A stretch of DNA of 6,525 bases from Thermoanaerobaculia bacterium. GTDB taxonomy: Bacteria > Acidobacteriota > Thermoanaerobaculia > Gp7-AA8. The position numbers were made by a program, and so were the translations under genes. Shown here one piece after another: positions 1 through 6,525 of the stretch. The stretch spans positions 1 through 6,525 of the forward strand of contig JAMPYE010000253.1 of assembly GCA_023700825.1 (NCBI GenBank), given 5' to 3'. The notes below the pieces were generated by a model. That model was not told where the DNA came from and did no database searches. It saw nothing but the letters and a program-made list of their open reading frames with translations. Within the stretch, counting starts at the first letter, position 1; every line of letters starts with the position of its first letter.

Positions 1-18
1 CCTGCCTCGTCGGGCAGG
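1..18. repeat. hairpin at window edge
   Basis: CCTGCC (1-6) and GGCAGG (13-18) form a perfect 6-bp stem around a 6-nt loop, and the stem could extend left beyond the window. No T-run follows, so it is not a classical intrinsic terminator. It could be the end of an upstream gene's terminator or a copy of a dispersed palindrome, since the following bases resemble the hairpin at 1888-1910. The rest of 1-71 holds a weaker inverted repeat (29-35 with 53-59) and a 9-nt direct repeat, CTCGTCGGG, at 6-14 and 61-69. No convincing promoter was seen. Confidence 0.4.
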
Positions 19-71
19 CGCTCTCCCGGCGTGCGGCAGGCCATCGCAGCGACGCACGCACTCGTCGGGAA

Positions 72-596
72 ATGAGACCAACGGACATGCACGCGCTTCA
101 CGAATTCCTCGCGGCCGATCACGACCGTCTCGACGCTCTGCTGGTCGCGGCGCTGCGCCCCGGCGGAGAGATCGATTACGAAAGTTACGCCGGGTTCCGG
201 CGAGGGCTGCTCCGGCACATCTCGATCGAAGAGCGCGTGCTCTTTGCCGAACTGAGAGTACGCGACGGCGAGACCGCCCTCTCCCGTCAGCTGCACCGCG
301 ACCACGCTGCGCTCTGCGCTCTGCTCGTCCCCCCGCCTGGACCCGTCGAGATCTCGCAGATCGCCGCAATCCTCCGGATTCACAACGAGCTCGAGGAGCG
401 GGCCGGCGGCCTGTACGAGCTCGTCGAATCTCTCACGGCGAGCGAGCGAGACGCCTTGATGACCCGCGTCCACGCGATTCCGGAGGTGAAGGTCGCGCCT
501 CATGTCGATTCGCCACTCGTGCGGAAGAACATCGCCGTGCTGCTGCACGACGCGGAGACCGGACGGAGCCAGTTCCTCGAAGGGCCTCCGTGCTGA
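72..596 (+). CDS. hemerythrin HHE domain protein
   Basis: This is a small soluble protein of 174 residues, predicted to be a four-helix bundle binding a non-heme di-iron centre. Candidate ligands fall in the expected order: His17 (AADHDRLD), His49 and Glu53 (HISIEE), His75/His78 (HRDH), and His104 with Glu108 (HNELEE). The H-x3-E pairs are typical of bacterial hemerythrin-like proteins, which bind O2 or NO or act in iron and redox homeostasis; which of these applies here cannot be read from the sequence. There is no signal peptide or membrane helix, so it is probably cytoplasmic. The HHE core ends near residue 125, and the C-terminal 45 residues are not recognisable. The ATG at 72 has GGGA too close to serve it, while the ATG at 87 (MHALHEF) lies 9 nt after a GAGA and may be the true start. 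It lies upstream of the transporter on the same strand, but the 177-nt gap argues for separate promoters. Confidence 0.85.
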   Translation: MRPTDMHALHEFLAADHDRLDALLVAALRPGGEIDYESYAGFRRGLLRHISIEERVLFAELRVRDGETALSRQLHRDHAALCALLVPPPGPVEISQIAAILRIHNELEERAGGLYELVESLTASERDALMTRVHAIPEVKVAPHVDSPLVRKNIAVLLHDAETGRSQFLEGPPC

Positions 597-723
597 TCGA
601 GGGTCAGTCGTGGAAACTGCGGCATCGAACGCGGTCAGGCTCGAGCTCCTCCCCACGCGACCGTGGTAGTCTCGGTCAAACCACAATTCGGCGAAACGGA
701 AACTGGTTCGGACGGCTCCCGCA

Positions 724-737
724 CGGCGAGCTCGCCG
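724..737. promoter_or_regulatory. 14-bp perfect palindrome upstream of transporter
   Basis: CGGCGAG is followed directly by CTCGCCG, a perfect dyad with no spacer, 36 nt before the transporter start codon. The position would suit an operator or a leader-RNA structure. In GC-rich DNA such a palindrome can arise by chance, and no matching half-site was seen elsewhere in the 597-773 gap. No clear -35/-10 pair could be identified in this gap. Confidence 0.25.
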
Positions 738-759
738 AAGCGTGAAGCCACGCGCGAAC

Positions 760-765
760 GGAAGG
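760..765 (+). promoter_or_regulatory. Shine-Dalgarno site fixing transporter start
   Basis: GGAAGG sits 8 nt before the ATG at 774, an ideal spacing. The longer in-frame reading from a GTG at 663 has no comparable site and would add 37 hydrophilic, low-complexity residues. The inner start is therefore preferred. Confidence 0.7.
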
Positions 766-773
766 CACACAAC

Positions 774-1883
774 ATGACGGCTCTACAGGGCAACGACGCG
801 CCCGCGACTCCAGCGCGAGCTGCCGGCGGCTTCGACGCCTGGCTCTCGAAGATGCCACCGGCCTACTTCGCACTCGTGATGGCGACCGGCATTGTCGCGA
901 TCGCGTGCCAGCTCGCGAACATTCCGACGCTGCCGCGCTTGCTCGCCGGAATCAACCTCGTCGCCTACGCGGTGCTCTGGCTGTTGACGCTACTTCGCCT
1001 CACTCGCCATACCAAGGCGTTGCTCGCCGACTTCTCGAGCCACGCGCGCGGCCCCGGCTTCTTCACGACGGTCGCAGCGACTTCCGTGGTCGGCACCCAC
1101 CTCGTGATTCTCGACCAGTCTTTCGCCACGGCGCGCCTGCTCTGGGGCGTCGCGTTCGTGCTCTGGCTCCTCCTCACCTACACGGTCTTTACTGCGCTGA
1201 CGATCAAGGAAGAGAAGCCGTCACTCGGCGATGGACTCAACGGCGGCTGGCTCACCGCCGTCGTCGCCACGCAGTCGCTCGTCGTTCTCGGTTGCGCTTC
1301 GAAGATCGAATTCGGCGGGAGCCGTGAAGTCGTTGCTCTCGCGCTCACGTCGCTCTGGCTCGCCGGCGGGATGCTCTACATCTGGATGATCGCGCTGATC
1401 TTCTACCGTTACACCTTCCTGAAGTTCTCGCCGTCGGACCTCTCGCCGCCTTACTGGATCAACATGGGCGCGATGGCGATCTCCACGCTGGCGGGCGCGC
1501 TCCTCGTGAAGGCGGCGCCGTCCTCGCCCCTTCTCACGTCGCTGCTCCCGTTCCTCAAGGGCTTCACTCTCCTCTACTGGGCGACTGCGAGCTGGTGGAT
1601 CCCGATGCTGATCGTGCTAGGCGCATGGCGCCACGTCGCGCGCCGCGTGCCGCTCGCCTACGACCCGCTCTACTGGGGGCTCGTCTTCCCGCTGGGCATG
1701 TACGCGACGGCGACGTATCGGTTGTCAGAGGTCCTCGACGCGCCGATCCTCATGAACGTCACGACCGCCTTCGTCGCGATGGCGTGCGTCGCCTGGACGT
1801 TGACGATGATCGGGATGGTGGGCACCATCGCGCGCGGGATCGCGAAGGCGGGCGCAGGAGCCGACGCCAGCGAGCAGGCGTAG
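774..1883 (+). CDS. TDT (TehA/SLAC1) family transporter
   Basis: This is an integral membrane protein of 369 residues with about ten hydrophobic helices (roughly residues 28-47, 56-76, 97-115, 121-142, 157-175, 187-216, 232-247, 258-283, 299-316, 327-351). The opening MPPAYFALVMATGIVAIA and the central PPYWINMGAMAISTLAG are characteristic of the tellurite-resistance/dicarboxylate transporter (TDT) family as I recall it. That family includes TehA, the malate permease Mae1, the sulfite exporter Ssu1 and the plant anion channel SLAC1. Family members move monovalent or dicarboxylate anions through a central pore; the substrate here is unknown. Length and helix number are normal for the family. 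The short hydrophilic N-terminus and a small Ala/Gly-rich tail are the only non-membrane parts. The gene converges on a putative nitrate-reductase-like operon. Because SLAC1 conducts nitrate, anion exchange linked to that enzyme is possible, but this is inference. The start is set by the Shine-Dalgarno at 760. Confidence 0.88.
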   Translation: MTALQGNDAPATPARAAGGFDAWLSKMPPAYFALVMATGIVAIACQLANIPTLPRLLAGINLVAYAVLWLLTLLRLTRHTKALLADFSSHARGPGFFTTVAATSVVGTHLVILDQSFATARLLWGVAFVLWLLLTYTVFTALTIKEEKPSLGDGLNGGWLTAVVATQSLVVLGCASKIEFGGSREVVALALTSLWLAGGMLYIWMIALIFYRYTFLKFSPSDLSPPYWINMGAMAISTLAGALLVKAAPSSPLLTSLLPFLKGFTLLYWATASWWIPMLIVLGAWRHVARRVPLAYDPLYWGLVFPLGMYATATYRLSEVLDAPILMNVTTAFVAMACVAWTLTMIGMVGTIARGIAKAGAGADASEQA

Positions 1884-1887
1884 TGTG

Positions 1888-1910
1888 GCGCAGGCACTCC
1901 CTGCCTGCGC
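1888..1910. repeat. hairpin 1 of convergent gap
   Basis: GCGCAGGCA (1888-1896) pairs perfectly with TGCCTGCGC (1902-1910) around the 5-nt loop CTCCC. It begins 4 nt after the transporter stop codon. Position suggests a transcript-end structure, but no T-run follows. It abuts hairpin 2 with no spacer. Confidence 0.6.
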
Positions 1911-1933
1911 GTCGCCCCGCACCGCGGGGCGAC
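1911..1933. repeat. hairpin 2 of convergent gap
   Basis: GTCGCCCCGC (1911-1920) and GCGGGGCGAC (1924-1933) form a perfect 10-bp stem with a 3-nt loop (ACC). It is the most stable of the four stems and starts at the base after hairpin 1. Nine of its ten pairs are retained if the terminal pair frays. No T-tract follows on either strand. Confidence 0.6.
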
Positions 1934-1970
1934 CTGTCGACCACGATGGCCAGATCTTCGTAGGGGCGGT

Positions 1971-1987
1971 GCGGCGCTACGCGCCGC
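1971..1987. repeat. hairpin 3 of convergent gap
   Basis: GCGGCGC (1971-1977) pairs with GCGCCGC (1981-1987) around TAC. An alternative register pairs GGCGG at 1965-1969 with CCGCC at 1984-1988. It lies one base before hairpin 4. Confidence 0.5.
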
Positions 1988-1988
1988 C

Positions 1989-2007
1989 GCGAAAGCGCTG
2001 CTTTCGC
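1989..2007. repeat. hairpin 4 of convergent gap
   Basis: GCGAAAGC (1989-1996) pairs perfectly with GCTTTCGC (2000-2007) around GCT. Being symmetric, it could shape transcript ends from both directions, for the transporter and for the - strand operon. It is the only one of the four stems containing an A/T block. Confidence 0.5.
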
Positions 2008-2039
2008 ACTCCACATAGGCCGCGCTACTCGATGCCTGC

Positions 2040-2067
2040 TTTGACCTTTGACCTTTGGCCTCTGGCC
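2040..2067. repeat. four tandem heptamers
   Basis: The + strand reads TTTGACC, TTTGACC, TTTGGCC, TCTGGCC without gaps. Units 1 and 2 are identical; the last two each change one further base. The array lies just 3' of the operon's last gene (stop codon at 2074-2072) and in none of the real genes. Similar short heptad arrays are known in bacterial intergenic regions, where they are read as slippage-generated repeats; no function is known here. Confidence 0.65.
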
Positions 2068-2071
2068 TGCC

Positions 2072-2302
2072 TTATCGCCCTCGGCGCTCCATCACGTAGA
2101 CATAGCGCAGCAGGCCGCAGTTCAGGAGGAACGCGACGATGCTCACGACAGCGCCGGGGACGAGGATCGTGCGATCTCCACCCAACCACGCGTTCATCGT
2201 TGCCGTCAGGAGCCAGAGCTGCAGCACGACGACGAGCACGACGAAGCAGAGGATGCCGTAGACGATCGTGGTCTTCTGGTCGCGGGAGATCGGGCGTCTC
2301 AT
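2072..2302 (-). CDS. small two-helix membrane protein (DUF6755-like)
   Basis: This protein of 76 residues begins MRRPISRDQKTTIVYG. It has two hydrophobic helices (about residues 12-33 and 47-69), a short polar loop with Gly-Gly-Asp between them, and a basic end (MERRGR). The Arg/Lys-rich termini predict both ends in the cytoplasm. From memory it resembles the uncharacterised DUF6755 family; that assignment could not be checked. The start overlaps the Rieske stop codon as ATGA and has GAGGA 4 nt upstream, so translation is probably coupled. Its place as last gene of a redox operon suggests an accessory or anchor subunit of the membrane complex, as small helical subunits do in other respiratory enzymes. 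There are no His or other heme ligands in the helices, and one Cys (Cys62). A longer upstream frame from 2434 is out-of-frame overlap with the Rieske gene and is not used. Confidence 0.7.
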   Translation of the reverse strand: MRRPISRDQKTTIVYGILCFVVLVVVLQLWLLTATMNAWLGGDRTILVPGAVVSIVAFLLNCGLLRYVYVMERRGR

Positions 2303-2850
2303 ACCGTCCTCAACTCCACGCCCGTCGCGAAGACGAGCCCGTTCCTTACTTCGAGGTTGATTTTCGGCAGCGGCCGCTTGGGCGGCCCGGCCGTCGCTCT
2401 CCCGGTCGCCACGTCGAAGAAGCCGTTGTGGCATGGGCAGTGGAGCTGGCCGTCACGCGGGTCGGGCATGATCGGGCACGACAGGTGCGTGCAGAGCTGG
2501 CTATAGGCGACGAACTCGTTCTCGCCGGTGCGGACGAGCACGCACGGGTCCGCGGCGGTCGGGAAGTGGAAGATCTTCGACTTGCCGACCTCGAGCTCGT
2601 TGAGCCCGGCGATCTCACGCGCTTCGACCGTCCGCTCCGAGGCCCCGTCCGCCAGGCTCTTCGCGACGATCCACGACTGCCCCACCCCGAACGCGGCACT
2701 CGTCAGCACGAGGAACTTCGTGAAGTCGCGCCGCGCGACGAACTCGTCCTGCGACCGATCGATCGGAAAGTCCTTGCGCCACTGCGGCTGAGCGTCCATC
2801 GGCTCGCCGTCGGGCGCGATCGTGTTCTCTTCTTCGCTCGTCCTGCGCAT
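2299..2850 (-). CDS. Rieske [2Fe-2S] protein, Tat-type membrane anchor
   Basis: This electron-transfer protein has 183 residues. The Rieske centre is complete: CTHLSC gives Cys120 and His122 plus disulfide Cys125, and CPCHNG gives Cys138 and His141 plus disulfide Cys140. The extra Cys pair is the bc1/b6f-type arrangement associated with higher-potential clusters. Residues 40-66 form a twin-arginine signal anchor (ARRDFTKF followed by a hydrophobic helix), so the cluster domain should lie on the outer face of the membrane, held by an uncleaved N-terminal helix. A 39-residue polar N-terminus precedes it. No cytochrome b6/bc1 gene is visible, and its partners here are the molybdoenzyme and NarI-like genes. 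Arsenite oxidase also pairs a Rieske subunit with a molybdoenzyme, but that system is arranged differently. The start chosen is 1 nt after the ferredoxin stop (TGA-G-ATG), with GGAGAG 4 nt upstream; a longer start at 2898 would overlap the ferredoxin gene. Confidence 0.9.
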   Translation of the reverse strand: MRRTSEEENTIAPDGEPMDAQPQWRKDFPIDRSQDEFVARRDFTKFLVLTSAAFGVGQSWIVAKSLADGASERTVEAREIAGLNELEVGKSKIFHFPTAADPCVLVRTGENEFVAYSQLCTHLSCPIMPDPRDGQLHCPCHNGFFDVATGRATAGPPKRPLPKINLEVRNGLVFATGVELRTV

Positions 2851-2851
2851 C

Positions 2852-3489
<638 letters not shown>

Positions 3490-3490
<1 letters not shown>

Positions 3491-5718
3491 CAGAGCTCCC
3501 TCCCTTCGTCGGGCGTCGCCTTCCGGATGCGCGCGGCGCAGACCTTGTACTCGGGGATCTTCGAGATCGGATCCTGCGCCGAGATCGTCAGCTGGTTCGC
3601 CGACTTTCGGCCCGGCCAGTGGTACGGGATGAAGATCGTGTCGGGACGGATCGTGGTGACGACCATCGCCTTGAGGGTGATCGTGCCGCGCCGCGACTCG
3701 GCGGTGATCAGCTCACCGTCGCGGATCCCGAGCTTCTCCGCGAGACGCGGATGCAGCTCGATCACCGGCTCGGGATACTGGTCGACGAGAGGGCCGATGC
3801 GGCGCGTCTGCGTGCCGGAGAGGAACTGGCTCACCACGCGCCCGGTCGTGAGCATCAGCGGGTAGTCGGCGTCGACGTCTTCCGCGGGAGGCGTGTACGG
3901 CGCGACGACGAAGCGCGCTCTTCCGTCGGGGAAGTAGAACGGTCCCGCGCCCTTCGCGATCGGGTTCCACGAGCCCGGCTCGAAGAGACGCAGAGTGCCG
4001 GGGTGGTCGTCCGACGGGCAGGGCCAGAAGACGCCGCTCTGCGCCTCGATCTTCTCGTAGGTGATCCCCGAGTAGTCGGCGACTCCGCCCTTCGACGCGA
4101 TGCGCAGCTCGTTGAAGATCTCGCGCGGCTCCTTGAAGGTGAAGCCTTTTTCGCGGCCTAACACCTTCGCGATGTCCTGAATGATCTTCCAGTCCTGTCG
4201 CGCGTCGCCCGGCGAGTCGACCGCCTTGTTGATCTTGATGACGCGCCCTTCGATCTGCGTCACGACCCCTTCGTCCTCCTCGTGGAGCGACCCGGGCAGC
4301 ACGATGTCGGCGTGCTGCGCCGTCTCGTTGAGGAAGAAGTCGATCGCGACGTAAAACTCGAGTTTCTCGAGCGCCCGCGTGACGAACGCGTTGTCGGGAA
4401 GCGAGACCTTCGGGTTGAAGCAGATGCTGATGAGCCCCTTGATCTCCCCCTGGTCGATCTTGCGGAACATCTCGTAGACGTCGACGCCGGGGCCGGGGAT
4501 CTCGTCGACGTTCACGCCCCAGACCCCGGCGATGTAGGCGCGGTGCTCGGGATTGAAGATGTCGCGCGCGCCGGGAAGCTGGTCGCACTTCTGCCCGTGC
4601 TCGCGCCCTCCCTGCCCGTTCGCCTGTCCGGTGATCGTCGCATAGCCGCAGTTCTCGCGGCCGATGCGGCCCGACGCGAGGACGATGTTGATCGCGCCGA
4701 GCACGTTCTGGACGCCGTGCGAGTGGTGCTCGATTCCGCGCGCGTGCATGAGGAACGACGTCTTCGCCTCGCCCCACCACTCGGCCGCCTTGCGGATCCC
4801 CTTCTCCGCGATGCCGGTGACCTCCGCGGTGTGCTTCGGCGTCCACTGCTTCACGTGCTCGGCGAGCGCGTCGAAGCCGACGGTGTGGTTGTCGATGAAG
4901 CCGTGATCGAGCCAGTCGTTCTCGATCATCAGATGCAGGATGCCGTTGAAGAGCGCGATGTCGCGCCCCGGCTTGACCGGAAGATAGAGGTCAGCAGTTC
5001 GCGCGATCGGCGTGATGCGCGGGTCGACGACGATGATCTTCGCGCCGTGCTCGCGCGCCTGCCAGACGTAGTTCGTCGTGATCGGCGCGCACTCGGCGAC
5101 GTTCGCCCCGGCAATCCAGACCACCTCGGCGCCGAGGATGTCGTCCCACGGGTTCGCGGCGCGGTCGATGCCGAACGCCTTCTTGTTACCGGCGCCGGCG
5201 CTGACCATGCAGAGGCGGCCGTTGTAGTCGATGTAGGGAGTCTTCAGGCCGAGGCGGGCGAACTTGCCCATCAGGTACGCCTTCTCGGTCGTCATGCTCG
5301 CGCCGCTGATGACGCCCATCGCGGAATTGCCGTGCGCGCCCTGGATGCGCTGGATCTCGCTGCCGACGCGGCGGATCGCGGCGTCGTAGTCCATCGGCCT
5401 GAAGCCGCCGGGCGCGTTCGTGTCGCGCTCGAGCGCGGTGACGAGCCGGTCTTCGTGCGAGCCCTGGAGGTATCGCTTCACTCCCTTCGGGCAGAGCATC
5501 CCCTTGTTGAACGGAAAGTCGTACCACGGCTCGAAACCGATCACCGCGTTGTCGCGAACCTTGAGCTGGATGCCGCACTGCTGGCCGCAGAAGCAGCAAT
5601 GCGTCTTGACGAGCTTGTCGGGCTCGACGCCGGTGGAGAGGCTCTCGCCCGACATCCGGCCGAGGTGCGGACCGAAGTTGTCGAGGAGCTGCTCTTTGGA
5701 AGCGGGAAGTGTCGCCAT
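3490..5718 (-). CDS. bis-MGD molybdopterin oxidoreductase, nitrate reductase-like
   Basis: This catalytic subunit of 742 residues belongs to the DMSO reductase superfamily. Near the N-terminus, Cys41-x2-Cys44-x3-Cys48 with Cys76 (CPKG) binds one [4Fe-4S] cluster; Cys42 is an extra neighbour. YNGRLCMVSAGAGNKKAFG places Cys170 at the Mo-ligand position. Arg-Leu-Cys-Met with a following Ser is the Nas/Nap nitrate reductase pattern, whereas formate dehydrogenases usually carry Cys/Sec followed by His-Gly. GQANGQGGREHG (364-375) also recalls the GQPNAMGGRE segment of Nas enzymes. Residues 618-732 form the C-terminal cofactor-binding domain (LMLTTGRV, IPYHWPG). There is no Tat signal, so the enzyme should be cytoplasmic. 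Its partners are the ferredoxin that overlaps its stop codon and the membrane cytochrome upstream. The start at 5718 has a weak GAAAGAGA 8 nt upstream; the longer frame to 5880 would run through the end of the cytochrome gene. Formate or another oxyanion as substrate cannot be excluded. Confidence 0.88.
3496..3504 (-). promoter_or_regulatory. Shine-Dalgarno for ferredoxin subunit
   Basis: On the - strand GGGAGGGAG lies inside the last codons of the molybdoenzyme gene and ends 5 nt before the ferredoxin ATG at 3490. With the TGATG junction it indicates re-initiation and efficient coupled translation of the electron-transfer subunit. Confidence 0.6.
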
Positions 5719-5731
5719 GTCGTCGGTCTCT

Positions 5732-5781
5732 TTCGTGCGTTCGTGCCGCGTTCGTACCGCGTTAGGCCGCGTCGTGCCGTG
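5732..5781. repeat. degenerate 10-11-nt tandem repeat in intra-operon gap
   Basis: On the + strand the 80-nt gap between cytochrome and molybdoenzyme genes reads TTCGTGCG, TTCGTGCCGCG, TTCGTACCGCG, TTAGGCCGCG, TCGTGCCGTG. Units 2 and 3 differ by one base and the outer ones are more decayed. The array ends 13 nt upstream of the molybdoenzyme start codon, next to its weak ribosome binding site, so unit number could alter the leader length. No promoter motif was recognised in the gap. Confidence 0.5.
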
Positions 5782-5798
5782 GCCGAGAACCCTCGCGG

Positions 5799-6525
5799 TC
5801 AGACGCGGGGGATGTCGATCGGGCTCATCTCGCCGGCCCAGAGTTTTCCCTGCGCGAGCGCGACGACCTTGCGTCGGCACGCGGGACAGATTCGCTGGTA
5901 GTGATCGGTCTTCGACGCCTTCATCTCGTACGTGTAGCCGAGCTCGCGCTCGACCGCGATGAGGTCGTCGATATGAAGCTGCGACGCGTACTCTTCACTG
6001 CAGCGCGCACACTTCGCCATCCCGTCGCTCTGGCCGACGTCCTTGTAGAAGCTGACGCCGAGCTGCGCGGGACGCTGGAAGATATGGAAGAACTTCCCGA
6101 AAGGAAGCCAAAGGAGCGTGAAGATCACGGTGATCGCGTGAAGAATCGCGAGGAAGTCGTACGCGTAGCCCTTCATCCACGTGTAACTCGCCGTGAGCAT
6201 CAGCCCGGTCATGCTGATCGCGAAGAGCAGGATGAGCGGGAGGAAGTCTTCGCCGAACTGCTGCAGCGCCGCGGCGCTGTGGTCGCGCACGCGGCGGCGC
6301 AGCGCGACGGCGACGCCGATGATCACGAGAAACGAGGCCCAGACGAGGCCGTGGAACGTGAGGAACCCTACGAGCGACTCGGTCGGGAACGCGCCCACCT
6401 TGAAGCCGAAGAACATCACCTCGTACCAGGTCGGGTCCGACGCCATGCTCTCGAAGTGAATCCAGCCGAAGACGAGCGGAATCGTGATCGCGAAGCCGAG
6501 GATGCAGCCCCACATGATGAAGAAA
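5799..6525 (-). CDS. NarI-like membrane cytochrome b with CxxC tail (partial)
   Basis: The 5' end lies outside the window: the frame is open to 6525, and FFI precedes the Met at 6515 within a hydrophobic run. Counting from that Met, 238 residues are visible. Four membrane helices (about 1-21, 47-72, 92-112, 119-146) are followed by a cytoplasmic-type tail. His126 and His144 (ILHAITV, GKFFHIFQRP) are 18 residues apart, the spacing of heme ligands His187 and His205 in E. coli NarI; His55 in the second helix could be a partner. I infer a b-heme quinol-oxidising subunit feeding the molybdoenzyme. The tail carries Cys169-x2-Cys172 and Cys210-x2-Cys213, a zinc-ribbon or rubredoxin-like four-Cys site that NarI lacks; neither CxxC is followed by His, so these are not c-heme sites. 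It is the most upstream operon gene visible. The family assignment rests on the His pattern and context and could be wrong. Confidence 0.65.
   Translation of the reverse strand, partial: FFIMWGCILGFAITIPLVFGWIHFESMASDPTWYEVMFFGFKVGAFPTESLVGFLTFHGLVWASFLVIIGVAVALRRRVRDHSAAALQQFGEDFLPLILLFAISMTGLMLTASYTWMKGYAYDFLAILHAITVIFTLLWLPFGKFFHIFQRPAQLGVSFYKDVGQSDGMAKCARCSEEYASQLHIDDLIAVERELGYTYEMKASKTDHYQRICPACRRKVVALAQGKLWAGEMSPIDIPRV

Noticed and set aside
663..773. Upstream GTG start for the transporter
   Set aside because: It lacks a Shine-Dalgarno and adds a hydrophilic stretch containing the palindrome. The ATG at 774 has GGAAGG at ideal spacing.
1888..2007. Classical intrinsic terminators
   Set aside because: The stems are strong, but no run of T follows on either strand, so they are listed as hairpins rather than terminators.
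2040..2067. CRISPR array or integration site
   Set aside because: The units are 7 nt and contiguous with no spacers. No cas gene, integrase or tRNA is present.
5719..5880. N-terminal extension of the molybdoenzyme
   Set aside because: It would overlap the end of the cytochrome gene and cross the tandem repeat. The added residues are basic and unlike a Tat signal, and the ATG at 5718 matches the family's normal beginning.
4282..5901. 539-codon open frame on the + strand opposite the molybdoenzyme gene
   Set aside because: It is the antisense shadow common in GC-rich coding DNA. The translation is Arg/Asp/Val/Ala-rich without domains, whereas the opposite strand encodes a clear molybdoenzyme.
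5799..6019. c-type heme sites in the cytochrome tail
   Set aside because: The motifs are CARCS and CPACR; the His required after CxxC is missing in both.

Overview
The window is GC-rich, gene-dense bacterial DNA, judged by eye at about two-thirds G+C. It has Shine-Dalgarno-led starts, tightly overlapping genes and long spurious antisense frames. The style fits an environmental, respiratory bacterium of an Acidobacteriota, Gemmatimonadota or Eisenbacteria-like lineage, but nothing here fixes the taxon and that placement is a guess.

Layout. Two genes lie on the + strand: a hemerythrin (HHE) domain protein (72-596) and a ten-helix TDT/TehA/SLAC1-type transporter (774-1883, start moved inward from a GTG at 663). 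They meet a five-gene operon on the - strand tail to tail. In transcription order the operon is: a NarI-like membrane cytochrome b, cut by the window edge (6525-5799); a bis-MGD molybdopterin oxidoreductase of Nas/Nap-like type (5718-3490); a four-cluster [4Fe-4S] protein (3490-2852); a Tat-type membrane-anchored Rieske protein (2850-2299); and a 76-residue two-helix membrane protein (2302-2072). The last four are joined by TGATG, TGA-G-ATG and ATGA junctions, so they are probably made together in fixed proportion.

How it may work. The molybdoenzyme carries a [4Fe-4S] Cys set and an Arg-Leu-Cys-Met motif at the position of the Mo-ligating Cys of Nas/Nap nitrate reductases. With the multi-cluster ferredoxin and the heme b membrane protein it forms the usual catalytic / electron-transfer / quinone-site trio of complex iron-sulfur molybdoenzymes. 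The Rieske protein and the small membrane protein are additions not found in standard NarGHI, NapAB or DMSO reductase systems. The Rieske protein has a twin-Arg signal anchor, but the catalytic and ferredoxin subunits have no visible export signal. The complex may therefore span both faces of the membrane, with Mo chemistry in the cytoplasm and the Rieske cluster outside. Substrate and direction are not proven by the sequence; nitrate is the leading guess.

Non-coding DNA. The 188-bp convergent gap (1884-2071) is unusually structured: four perfect hairpins, followed by four tandem heptamers that run up to the operon's last stop codon. The 80-nt gap between the cytochrome and molybdoenzyme genes holds a degenerate 10-11-nt tandem repeat. 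A 14-bp perfect palindrome precedes the transporter gene. No RNA genes, CRISPR arrays or insertion sequences were seen.
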